Part shown: one piece after another, positions 7,540 through 16,873 of the stretch | Position numbering within the stretch: the stretch's first letter is position 1 | How the letters are laid out: every line of letters starts with the position of its first letter | NCBI GenBank assembly: GCA_017795105.1 | Contig: CP051247.1 | Location: forward strand, 930,001 to 994,000 | From: Planctomycetaceae bacterium | Lineage (GTDB): Bacteria > Planctomycetota > Planctomycetia > Planctomycetales > Planctomycetaceae | DNA length: 64,000 nt | Direction: 5' to 3' | Translations under genes and position numbers: made by a program | The notes under the pieces: generated by a model | The model's input: the letters and a program-made list of their open reading frames with translations, nothing else | Databases searched by the model: none | What the model was told of the DNA's origin: nothing

Positions 7540-10170
7540 TCAGTGATTCATTGTGAATTCCGCACTGTTAAGCAGAGCCCAAAGCAGATCCGCAAAGTTC
7601 TCCCGCTTCTCTTCGGCAGACAATTCCGAACGGATATATTCACCGAAGATCTGTTGCTCGTCTGCACGAGGAAGTCGTGACAGCGTTGCCAGGAACAAAA
7701 TTTCCAACCGCTCCTGATCGGTGAAGAACGGTGCTTCCAGCGAACTGAGCAAACCGCTGCGGGAAAGCCCGGTTGCTCCGTCAATCAGCCCGCCGTTCAT
7801 CAATGTCAACGCCTGTGGAATCCCGGCGTGATAATCCGTCTGTTGACCAGCCGGGGTATGGAACTCCTGGATGAACTGATCCCGCTCGGTGTTGCCGATG
7901 CGATTCGTGGTCAACACGAGGGCACTGCCTGGAACATTGTTCTCCAGCATCGTCGCCACGCTGATGCAATCGTACATCTGGGCGGCAGTCAGCGTTTTAA
8001 CGGTCATCTGGGCAAACCACTGCTGCCGCGTTTCATCGACCTCGTCGGCTCCGCTGGCCAGCCGATACGGCCGCGACAGGACAATCGTGCGAACCAGATC
8101 CCGCAGATCAAATTGAGTGGCCACAAACCGTTCTGCCAGTTGCTCAAGCAGTTCCGGTGAAAGTGGCTTGTGCACGGTACCGAAATCATCGATCGGATCG
8201 ACAATTCCCTTCCCGAACAGATGTCCCCAGACCCGATTAACGGTGGCTCGGGCGAAGTACGGATTCTCCGCATTGGCCAGCCAGTCGACCAGCAGTTGCC
8301 GTCGCGACTTCTCGCCTTCGGCGGCGACTGGGGTCCGCTCCCCGAGATACTGGGGCTGCACGACAAGATCGAACTCGGGAATCATCACTTCTCCCCGATC
8401 GATATCGCTGACACGCATCACGGTCGAGACCGCTTCGAGTTCTCCCTTGGGTCGGGAGATCTGAGCGAAGAAGGCCGCCATGCCCCAGAAGTCTTTTTGC
8501 GTCCAGGGTTCAAAGGGGTGATCGTGACATTGAGCACATTCGAGCCGCATGCCAAGAAAGACTCGCGATGTCCGGGCGGCAAGTTCTTCCGGATTCAGTT
8601 TCACAGCGGAGTAGAACAGCAGTGGACCGGAACGGGACAACCGCCCCTCAGCCAGCAGCAGATCGCTGACAACCTCGTTGTACGGCTTGTTGGCTTCGAA
8701 CTCCTCAGCCAGCCAGCGATCGAAGGCCGCGACGCCGCCGAAGACGGAGAGATCGACTCCTTCCGGAATCAGGAATGATCGCCAGACAGCTGCCAGATGC
8801 GAGGCATGATCGGGACTGTCGAGCAGTCGATTGACCAATCGTTCGTAACGGTTGGGGCTTTGATCGTTCAGATAATCACGAACCTCGGCTACGGTCGGGA
8901 TACGGCCGGCGAGATCGAGATAAGCCCGCCGCAACATTTCTTCATCGGTCGCAGCTCGCACGGGTTGAATGTCGTTGGCTTCCCAGAGCCGAGCCATCAG
9001 CCGGTCCAGCTTCTCGACTTCGACCGAGACCGGGGCAGCCGGCAGCTTTCGTACCGCGGGCCATTGAGCCGGCGGTTCGCGAACAAGAGCCTGGGAGGCA
9101 ACAGTCGTTCCGGGAATGTCTTGATCAACTTCAGGAACGGCGGCGACCTGGAGACCATTTCCTTCGGAGGGCATCCTGTCATTCTGAGCCACCGTCGAAT
9201 CGGTCGACGAATCGGTCCCCGCCAGCGGACTTTCATCCTGGAGTGCGGTTCGAATCTCATCGTGCTCAGTGGCCCCCTGCTCGACAAGGCGTTTGAGAAC
9301 AGACTTCGACTCCGTGGCATAGGCGAGTAGTGCCGATTCGCGGACGCCACGCTGTTCATCGACCTGCTCACAGGCCAGCGGCAGAGCCGTCGGATCGGGC
9401 ATGGTGAGATTCAGCTGCATCGCACGGACATCGTCTCCAGCGAAGTGGACAGCGAGCTGCCCGGGCTTTCCGGCCGCGGCGGGTGACCACTTCTCTTCCA
9501 CAGCCCGCAAGTCCTGGTTCTCAGCCGCGAATTGCCGCCAGTCTTCCGGACCAGAAAGAAAGCCGACCAGAAGCGCCTCGCGACTCAAGCCCGAACCAGG
9601 CAGCGAATCCTGCCGAATCAAACTGCGTTCCACTCCTGTCTGCCAGACTGTGACAACTCTTCGGTCGACATCGACCAGCGTCGAGAGCCCCGGTTCTTCC
9701 TGACCGACAACGCCAGCCTGCAAATTCAGCCAACGAATCGAATCGGCGGAACGAAGCTCGACGACTCCTTCAGACATCATCCGCGTCACAAGACCTGCCC
9801 AGGCTCGGCATTGCGGGGTTTCCATCAGCACGGAAAAGCCAATCACGACCAGCAAAGCCGCTACAGTGACCGACATGGCCGAAACTCGACGAAGACGGGA
9901 GAATGCCCGACCGGCCACCCCCTGGTCCCGGATGGAAAGCTCGGGGGATACCCCCCACTCAGCCGCGATTTCCTTATCAAGCCGCTTCAGCAGAGTCCGC
10001 GGCACCGGTGGAGCGTCCAGAGCTCCGGAAAGGAGCTGCTCGAACTCGCGCTCCTCAGTCTCGGTCATCAAGCCAACAGTCGCCTCTCCATTCGCGTCCG
10101 GGCGAACGTTCTTCGCCGGCGGCAACGCGTCGTGGTCGGGGATCTCGGGATGTTCAAATTCGCTGGACAT
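7540..10170 (-). CDS. Membrane-anchored anti-sigma-like / DUF1549 / DUF1553 fusion
   Basis: An 876-residue protein in three parts. Residues 1-90 are hydrophilic and presumed cytoplasmic, with a glutamate-rich TETEEREFEQLLSGAL segment like the N-terminal part of planctomycete anti-sigma proteins. One transmembrane helix follows (about 95-113, VTVAALLVVIGFSVLM). A variable extracytoplasmic region of about 270 residues leads to DUF1549 (from ~385, with RRAYLDLAGRIP and the CAQCHDHPF motif near 548) and DUF1553 (~613-870, with NRVWGHLFGKGIVDP). The gene starts 99 bases after an ECF sigma gene, so the N-terminal region is a plausible partner for that sigma factor. No zinc-finger HxxxCxxC motif is visible, so the anti-sigma role is inferred from position and topology. 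A fused architecture of the same kind is encoded at 57203-59389. Confidence 0.85.
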   Translation of the reverse strand: MSSEFEHPEIPDHDALPPAKNVRPDANGEATVGLMTETEEREFEQLLSGALDAPPVPRTLLKRLDKEIAAEWGVSPELSIRDQGVAGRAFSRLRRVSAMSVTVAALLVVIGFSVLMETPQCRAWAGLVTRMMSEGVVELRSADSIRWLNLQAGVVGQEEPGLSTLVDVDRRVVTVWQTGVERSLIRQDSLPGSGLSREALLVGFLSGPEDWRQFAAENQDLRAVEEKWSPAAAGKPGQLAVHFAGDDVRAMQLNLTMPDPTALPLACEQVDEQRGVRESALLAYATESKSVLKRLVEQGATEHDEIRTALQDESPLAGTDSSTDSTVAQNDRMPSEGNGLQVAAVPEVDQDIPGTTVASQALVREPPAQWPAVRKLPAAPVSVEVEKLDRLMARLWEANDIQPVRAATDEEMLRRAYLDLAGRIPTVAEVRDYLNDQSPNRYERLVNRLLDSPDHASHLAAVWRSFLIPEGVDLSVFGGVAAFDRWLAEEFEANKPYNEVVSDLLLAEGRLSRSGPLLFYSAVKLNPEELAARTSRVFLGMRLECAQCHDHPFEPWTQKDFWGMAAFFAQISRPKGELEAVSTVMRVSDIDRGEVMIPEFDLVVQPQYLGERTPVAAEGEKSRRQLLVDWLANAENPYFARATVNRVWGHLFGKGIVDPIDDFGTVHKPLSPELLEQLAERFVATQFDLRDLVRTIVLSRPYRLASGADEVDETRQQWFAQMTVKTLTAAQMYDCISVATMLENNVPGSALVLTTNRIGNTERDQFIQEFHTPAGQQTDYHAGIPQALTLMNGGLIDGATGLSRSGLLSSLEAPFFTDQERLEILFLATLSRLPRADEQQIFGEYIRSELSAEEKRENFADLLWALLNSAEFTMNH

Positions 10171-10269
10171 AATTAGCTGAAAACCATCTCCGAAGCGTGA
10201 TCGCCGAGCCCATTGCCCGGGAGATCACTGGCGACATCATGTTCCGATCTTCGATTCACACCTTTAAGT

Positions 10270-10965
10270 TCAATTTCCGTGTCCGACTTCCGCTTGCTGG
10301 CAGGACGGCTTTGCGCGACGCTCGTCCCCCGCATGCCCTTCATTCGGCATGCAGGGGGAATCGCGAGGTAATTCGTCATCCTCTCCGACAACCTTCCGTC
10401 GAACGACTTCGTGTTCCTGCTGCTTCTCAAGTCCCTGAACAGCCTCCCGCAAATCGCGGCGAGCGCGAAACAGGATCGACTCGACACTCTTCCGGGTTGC
10501 CCCCAGGCGTTCCGCGATTTCCTCGAGAGTCTTGTGCTCAATGTATTTCCACTCGAGAGCAAGCTGATAATGCTCAGGCAGTTTGCTCATCGCCTGCCTG
10601 ACTTCGGCTCGCCGTTCGAGCTGCATCTGCATTTGCTCTCCCTCCGGCTCCGAGACACAGGACGATTCGTGCTGAACCTTATCCATCAGGTGCCGCACTC
10701 TTTTGGCGGCTCGCATATGATCGGCCACCTTGTTCCGAACGACCGTTCGCATCCACGCTCCCGGGTTCTCAATCTCGGTCCCTCCTTCGACCGCTTTCAC
10801 CAGTTCCATCACGGCATCGCTGGCAACATCTTCGGCGAGATGAGAGTTCCCGTTCGACTGCAGATACGCCAGACGCCACACCGCGGGCAGGAAGCTGTCA
10901 CTCAAATAGTGAATGGCTTCCGGCTCTCGGTTTTTGAGCGCCTGGATGAAGTCAGAATTGTTCAA
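10270..10965 (-). CDS. ECF-type RNA polymerase sigma factor
   Basis: A 231-residue sigma-70 family factor of the extracytoplasmic-function type. Region 2 spans about residues 15-85 (AEDVASDAVMELV, then WMRTVVRNKVADHMR), and region 4 about 118-170 (LPEHYQLALEWKY, TLEEIAERLGATRKSVESILFRARRDLRE). The last 45 residues are a hydrophilic tail that is charged and proline-containing and not part of the sigma fold. This is the first gene of the minus-strand run, 99 bases upstream of the membrane anti-sigma/DUF1549 fusion, which probably holds it inactive until a signal arrives. The gene is divergent from the large DUF1583 gene across 295 bases, which would be a natural place for an autoregulated promoter. 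Confidence 0.92.
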   Translation of the reverse strand: MNNSDFIQALKNREPEAIHYLSDSFLPAVWRLAYLQSNGNSHLAEDVASDAVMELVKAVEGGTEIENPGAWMRTVVRNKVADHMRAAKRVRHLMDKVQHESSCVSEPEGEQMQMQLERRAEVRQAMSKLPEHYQLALEWKYIEHKTLEEIAERLGATRKSVESILFRARRDLREAVQGLEKQQEHEVVRRKVVGEDDELPRDSPCMPNEGHAGDERRAKPSCQQAEVGHGN

Positions 10966-11260
10966 GACGGGCCTCGATTCGTGCCGGTGTCGACTCCGGC
11001 GATGAACGTCTGGTGATAGCTCTTTGTCGGTCCACCAGTGGATATCATGCTCGGTTCCCGGGCAAAGTGAAAATTTTCTTTGAAAAAAGACAACTTGAGC
11101 GGAATTCTGGGAACTTTTCGAATCCGGACGAATTCACGGGCGTTGCCGAGATTCCCCGCATGACGGAGCCGTTGAATTCGACAAACAGGTAGCAGTCTGG
11201 GATGATCGTACGCGCCCAGATCCCTTCTCCAATTCCCGTCTTCCTCTACCGGAGATACTG

Positions 11261-14200
11261 ATGCGATCTGCTCGAGACCTCTTATTCCTGCAGAACGACC
11301 TGATGCGTGCGACCTGGTTTGTAGTTCTGTCGGGTTTCATTCTCTTCATAGATACGCCCAGTCGAGCCGCAGAACCGTCCACGGTTTGGGAGCATGTCTA
11401 TGCCGACCGGTGGGACGAGGCCTGGCCGGCGTTTGGCTCGCTCATCGATGCCGATCCCCTGCTCCACGTCCAGATTGCTGATGGTCGCTCGGCTCTGACC
11501 GGGGCTTTCTATCGCGAATTGCAGCAACTCGATGCCGTCGAACAGGTCGAGATTCTTCGTGACTGGTCGCTGCCTGACGCCGCGGAGAACGGAGTTCGAC
11601 ACTGGGCGATCTTCGTACCGCATGTCCGGCCGCCGCGCGAATTCGCCCGGACGCTGGGAGAACGTCCGCGTGACAGTTCTTTTCCCGTTGCTGCTGCGAG
11701 CGGTATCCCGGGACTGTTTTCCTCCGGATACGAGCTGGCTCGTCACGCTCGCGATGAAGGTTTGTTGCGATCGCTGACGTTCGACCTGACCGAACTTGAA
11801 AAGAAGAACGTGGAGAATGCACGAGCGCTCCGCCTCGTCTGCGAAATCGTCAGCGGACGCTTCGATCCCGCAGCCGTGCTGTCTGAGCTTCGGGAAGAAA
11901 GTGACCAGCGGCTGGCCGCTCATCAAAAGCCTGCCGAAGAACCTCTGGATCTCGATCCAATGCTCCTGACCTTCGTCGCGGCTGCAGTCGAACAGGAAGC
12001 GCTGCGATCGTTCGCAGTCGAATTGAGTGGTCGGATGTCGGAAATGACTCACGGCCGGGACGGACGCATGCTGCGGCAATGGACTCGCCTGCTCTACGCG
12101 GCTGCTCTGGAAGCTCAACATCACCCCGACAAGTCGGTCGCGAATACCGGACTGCCTCCACACTGGATCAGCGTGACCGGTCTCGATCATGTCAGCAGTG
12201 CGTCCGGCCTACCGGCTGCCGACTGGCGCGGCGCGGAAGGGCATCTCCTGCATCTGCTCGGTGGAACGAACGATGTCCTGATGTTGAAGTATCCCGTCAC
12301 TGGTGACTATGAGCTGACCTGCGACGCTCTCTTTGGCGGCCCTGAAGCCACAGACGGCGGACTGTTTTACGGCGGACTGCACTACTTTGGTGAAGGGGCG
12401 AACTGGTTTCATGCAATCGTCTTTGGCAGCAATGACCAGGCTCGGTTGCGGCGAAGCTGCCCCTTTCGCGTCGCCTCATCCGATGCAATCTTCTCTCGCG
12501 TCGGACTCCGAAGAACTGGCGGGCTGACACAGTATGTATTCAATGAACATCCCGTCTGGGCCGATCGCGCGGCGGCTCAAAGTCCGTGGCTTGGATTGTG
12601 GAGTCTGGGACCTCGTCGTCCTGTTTTCAGGAACCTGACGTTCAATGGTGACCTGAAGATCCCTCGCGAAGTTGAGCTCTTCGATCCGGAATCGGTTCAG
12701 CTTCGCGGCTGGGAGGCGTACTTCTCCCATGAACATCTTCCGTCCGATCGAATCTCCCTGGCTCCGGACCTGCCGGCCAGTCAGCCCGAATCAGATGCCG
12801 CCCCTCCCGACTGGTTCGTCGAGAACGGCGAACTCACCGCCCGTGTCGACGCCGAGGGGGCAGACCGGCAAAGCCTGCTCCACCATGTGCGTCCTCTCCT
12901 GGAAGACGAGCAGGTTCGTTATCAGTTTTTCCATGACGGCGAGAACGTCGCTGTTCATCCCGCTCTGGGACGACTCGCCCTGCTGATTGAGCCAACCGGC
13001 GTTCGTATTCACTGGATCACCGATGGAGCTTTCGACTGGACGGGGCTCACTCCGGAAAACGCAACGATGGAACCGCTCAACCGTCGTGGACCGCGTCCGT
13101 TGCCACTCAAAGAGAACGACTGGAACGAAGTGTCTCTCGCGGTCGTCAAGAACAAACTGGAACTCCAACTCAATGGAACGCTCGTGTATACGCGGCCCAT
13201 TGATTTCACCGGAACGAAACATTTCGGGCTCTACCGAATGTCTCAATCGCCGGCCCCGCGTGTGAAAGAGGTTGTTCTGAGTGGCGACTGGCCTGAGCAG
13301 ATCCCGACGGAATGCTTCGCTCTTGCAGCAAACGAACCGACCACGACATCGTCCCTTGAACCTCATGTTTCGCCGGAACTCTTGCGTCAGAACGGACCGG
13401 CAATTCGGCGGCTGGCGATGCTTATGGATGAAACCAGGCGTTTCGAGATGCTGCTCAACTGGGTATTGCCGGAAACGAGCGGGGCCATTCGACTCGGGAC
13501 CTGGCTTTCACCGACAGATCCTTCGCCACGGGCTCGTGAAGTTTCTCCGGAGTATTTCACGGATCCTGCGGGCGGCGAACTGCAATGCATCGCCGCTGAT
13601 CTGCTTGATCTGGCGACGCAGCTGAATCGACTCGATGAGATTGCCGGACGCATCAAAAAAAAACGGGAGTCGATCGAAGGAACATCGCGAGACCTTCTGG
13701 CTCTGGAATCGCTAGTGACGTGGAAGCAGGGATATTCCGAGCGAGCCGCCGGGTTGATCGATGCATTCTATCAGGAAACGCTGGAGACGACCCCGCAGAC
13801 TTCGGAACAGATGGCCTCGGAACTCCTACTTATCTTTTATTGGCTGAACGACTCCCAGCTTGCCCCCACACCTGAGAACACCGAGCAACGGCCGCAGAAT
13901 CATCTCCGTGACCTGCTGATGCTGCTGTTCGAACAGAGAACAAACCGTCGACAGCCTGCCGGCTACGACGAGGTCTTCGCCCAGATTTACAACTGGCGAT
14001 ACGACTATGCACGGATGACGACATCGAGGCAGCCAGAGAGTTCCTCTTCCAACGACTGGGTGCCGGTGGTGAGATTACGATCGGCAACACGGGGTGTGGG
14101 CACGCCGCACGCGAAGTGGGAAATCGCGTCCGAGGATCCCAATACGTTTCAGCACGTCGGCGGACATCAGGAGGACTATCTGTTCTATGCACTTCCTCTG

Positions 14201-16717
14201 CAGGGAAACTTCGAGGTCACCGGAGAGATTCGCTCCCATGGTACAACGGAACTCTATGCTCTGGATCGTTCGATCGCCCCGAGCGGAGATATCCACAAAC
14301 TGATCACGGGGAGCTTTCGTGGCGGATCGAAGTCGACGATCCTGGAGCCGCCCTTCTCCAAGTTCAACTCCTCCTGGCATCGATTCCGACTCACGGTCGA
14401 GAACGGACGACGGACCATTTCGTTCAATGAGCGTGTCGTTGACACGATGCAAATGAGCTTGCCGCACGATCCGTGGTTTGGCATTCGCAGCTGGTGGAGA
14501 AATGCAGGCCAGTTCCGGAATGTCCGCGTGACGAGCCGGGGAACGACCGCATCATCGGTGCCGATGATTACGGACGGTTCATTATCCGGTTGGCTTCACT
14601 ACTACGAGGAAGATGTCCTCTGGAGACATGAAGACTGGTCGTATTTCTTCAACCCGGAAGATCGCCAGCATGAGATCCGCGCCCGAGTGAAGAGCCATCT
14701 GGCTGGGATGTGGGATGAAAGCTTGCTGCGCTATCATCGGCCTCTCGAACGGGGATTCTCGGTCGAGTACGAGTTCTGGTACGAAGCCGATAAAGTCCAT
14801 GTTCATCCCGCCCTCGACCGCATGGTCCTGTTGACGGAACCAGACGCCACTCGTCTGCACTGGTTGACCGATGCCCGCCACGATCCGACGGCCGTTCGCG
14901 CAGACAATCAAACGCTCATCTCCGATACGCCGGTTCCACTTGAAGAAGGCTCCTGGAATCAGGCCCGCCTGACGTTGACCGAAACGGATGCGGTGCTGAC
15001 GGTGAACGGCGTCGATGTCGGTGCCGCTCCTCTTCCGGATGCCGAGTTCTTTCCCTTCGGACTGTTTCATTACGGAGATCAAACAGCGGTCCGTGTTCGC
15101 AACATTGTGATGCGGGGAGACTGGGCTTCCGAAGTTCCTGAGCCCGAGAACCAGGCAATCGCCGATGCGGAAGTCCTGCAACTCGATGATCGCTTCGAGC
15201 AGTTCGAGGATGTTTTCGTCTACGATTTCGCGCAACAGGGTATAGACGAGGATTATGCGAAGCTGTTCGCTGCGAATCAGCCCACAGAAGTTCGGATGGG
15301 AACCGAGGGACTGATCGTCAGACAGACGTCGAACGGGACCTGGCAGTCTCCGTGTATTCGCTTTTTATTCGGGCTTGAAGGAGACTTCGATCTGATTGCC
15401 GATTTTTCAGGTTTGGATATGGCTGGCGACAAGCAGTCGTTCATCTACGCCTCGTTGCTGGCCGAAGACCCGATTCAGCATATGTTTCGCGTGGTCCGCA
15501 TCCTCAGCGATGTTGGGTATCATCAGGTCAGAGGTTCGATCTCGACCTGGCCGGAAGAATCTCCCAAACGGCTCTTTCACGAAAACCACTGGCCGAGCGA
15601 AGGGACTTCCGGACGACTGCGACTGGCCCGCCGGGGAAAGAATGTCTACTTCCTGATCGCTCCGAAGGACTCGAACCATTTCCAGTTACTCGAAGTCCGG
15701 GAAGCGACGGATGCCCCGATCAAAGCGCAGGGAATTGAACTTCGCAGCATCGCCAATGGAGTGAGCCATTGTGAGGTCTGCTGGGAACGATTCGAGCTGC
15801 GAGGCGATGCGTTGAAGATTCTGCCGTTCGACGCGCCCCCTCAACGATTGATGATCGCCATGAACCCGGAGTCTGGAGAAGCTCGGCCGATCACGACCAC
15901 CCCAGACGGTTTCACGCACATGGGATCCCCGGAGTTCTCGGCCGATGGACAATCCATCGCCTTCGATGCTTCGGGTGGCTCGGTGAGCAACTCGCATCTG
16001 TTCGTGGTGAATCTCGACGGAACCGATTTAACGGACTACGGACCCGGGAGCATGCCGAGCCTTTCTCCCGATGGCAGCAAGATCGTCTGCAGCGTCTCGG
16101 GTGGTGGCATCGTGCTTGTCGATGTCGAGACTCGCCAGAGAGAGACACTCGACCGGAGCGGCTGGGGAGCCCAATGGTCCCCGGACGGGAAAACGATCTC
16201 GTACGGCCGGTCTGGTAATATCGTCCTGCACGATGTGGCGACGGGCAATACTCGCGAACTGCTCACCGGAGCCGACGCTCAGCGGTACAGTTACATCTAC
16301 TGGAATCACGGCTGGTCTCACGACAGCCAGACGATCGCCTTCAAAGCGCGAACAACTCCGGACCGTCTGTACGAAGTCTCCGCCTGCGATGTGGCTCCCG
16401 GCAGTCGACTGGAAGTGCTGCATTCCGACCCGGTGCAAACCAACGCCGACTTTACCTTCTCCAGCGACAATCGCAGCGTTCTCTTCAGCATGCCGATCCC
16501 TGCTCTCAAGAAGCCACGGATCGTCGCGGTCAGTCGCGACCAGCCGGGTGAACCACAACTGCTCGAAACGCTGCCTGAAGAATATCGGTCCCTCGATGTC
16601 GACTGGTCGCCAACGGAAACACTCGTCGCTTTCTCCGCAGAAGTTGACCCTCGCCCCGCTGACTGGGAAACGCCTCCTCCGCCCGTCCGTCGTCGTGGCC
16701 GCCCGATCCGACAATAG
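11261..16717 (+). CDS. Giant secreted DUF1583-type protein with C-terminal beta-propeller
   Basis: An 1818-residue exported protein. GGAG lies seven bases before the ATG at 11261, but the signal-peptide-like stretch (MRATWFVVLSGFILF, then SRAAE) begins at Met-15, so a start at 11303 is possible. The middle contains a duplicated module, at about residues 530-690 and 1150-1310: both copies share HPAL.R and a tryptophan followed by TD, a VxLxxxxWN/SWN block and a closing GDW motif, as expected for LamG-like jelly rolls of the planctomycete DUF1581/DUF1583 group. From about 1540 onward there are WD40-like/TolB repeats (FSADGQSIAF, LSPDGSKIVC, WSPDGKTISY, WSHDSQTIAF), indicating a beta-propeller. 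No catalytic motif is recognised; a role in binding carbohydrate or other surface polymers is a guess. Confidence 0.8.
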   Translation: MRSARDLLFLQNDLMRATWFVVLSGFILFIDTPSRAAEPSTVWEHVYADRWDEAWPAFGSLIDADPLLHVQIADGRSALTGAFYRELQQLDAVEQVEILRDWSLPDAAENGVRHWAIFVPHVRPPREFARTLGERPRDSSFPVAAASGIPGLFSSGYELARHARDEGLLRSLTFDLTELEKKNVENARALRLVCEIVSGRFDPAAVLSELREESDQRLAAHQKPAEEPLDLDPMLLTFVAAAVEQEALRSFAVELSGRMSEMTHGRDGRMLRQWTRLLYAAALEAQHHPDKSVANTGLPPHWISVTGLDHVSSASGLPAADWRGAEGHLLHLLGGTNDVLMLKYPVTGDYELTCDALFGGPEATDGGLFYGGLHYFGEGANWFHAIVFGSNDQARLRRSCPFRVASSDAIFSRVGLRRTGGLTQYVFNEHPVWADRAAAQSPWLGLWSLGPRRPVFRNLTFNGDLKIPREVELFDPESVQLRGWEAYFSHEHLPSDRISLAPDLPASQPESDAAPPDWFVENGELTARVDAEGADRQSLLHHVRPLLEDEQVRYQFFHDGENVAVHPALGRLALLIEPTGVRIHWITDGAFDWTGLTPENATMEPLNRRGPRPLPLKENDWNEVSLAVVKNKLELQLNGTLVYTRPIDFTGTKHFGLYRMSQSPAPRVKEVVLSGDWPEQIPTECFALAANEPTTTSSLEPHVSPELLRQNGPAIRRLAMLMDETRRFEMLLNWVLPETSGAIRLGTWLSPTDPSPRAREVSPEYFTDPAGGELQCIAADLLDLATQLNRLDEIAGRIKKKRESIEGTSRDLLALESLVTWKQGYSERAAGLIDAFYQETLETTPQTSEQMASELLLIFYWLNDSQLAPTPENTEQRPQNHLRDLLMLLFEQRTNRRQPAGYDEVFAQIYNWRYDYARMTTSRQPESSSSNDWVPVVRLRSATRGVGTPHAKWEIASEDPNTFQHVGGHQEDYLFYALPLQGNFEVTGEIRSHGTTELYALDRSIAPSGDIHKLITGSFRGGSKSTILEPPFSKFNSSWHRFRLTVENGRRTISFNERVVDTMQMSLPHDPWFGIRSWWRNAGQFRNVRVTSRGTTASSVPMITDGSLSGWLHYYEEDVLWRHEDWSYFFNPEDRQHEIRARVKSHLAGMWDESLLRYHRPLERGFSVEYEFWYEADKVHVHPALDRMVLLTEPDATRLHWLTDARHDPTAVRADNQTLISDTPVPLEEGSWNQARLTLTETDAVLTVNGVDVGAAPLPDAEFFPFGLFHYGDQTAVRVRNIVMRGDWASEVPEPENQAIADAEVLQLDDRFEQFEDVFVYDFAQQGIDEDYAKLFAANQPTEVRMGTEGLIVRQTSNGTWQSPCIRFLFGLEGDFDLIADFSGLDMAGDKQSFIYASLLAEDPIQHMFRVVRILSDVGYHQVRGSISTWPEESPKRLFHENHWPSEGTSGRLRLARRGKNVYFLIAPKDSNHFQLLEVREATDAPIKAQGIELRSIANGVSHCEVCWERFELRGDALKILPFDAPPQRLMIAMNPESGEARPITTTPDGFTHMGSPEFSADGQSIAFDASGGSVSNSHLFVVNLDGTDLTDYGPGSMPSLSPDGSKIVCSVSGGGIVLVDVETRQRETLDRSGWGAQWSPDGKTISYGRSGNIVLHDVATGNTRELLTGADAQRYSYIYWNHGWSHDSQTIAFKARTTPDRLYEVSACDVAPGSRLEVLHSDPVQTNADFTFSSDNRSVLFSMPIPALKKPRIVAVSRDQPGEPQLLETLPEEYRSLDVDWSPTETLVAFSAEVDPRPADWETPPPPVRRRGRPIRQ

Positions 16718-16873
16718 CGTTGAATGCGGCAGGCGTTCTAAAGCTGCAACGCCGTAATCCGACTGGCGTGCGAATTTGCTTTCGAGGAGGGCGGCTTCCC
16801 TGCTCTCCGAGCATGAGGGCCGTTAAGATCAGGGGCTCCCTCAACCATCTCTGTTCGTGGAAAGCATTTCGTT

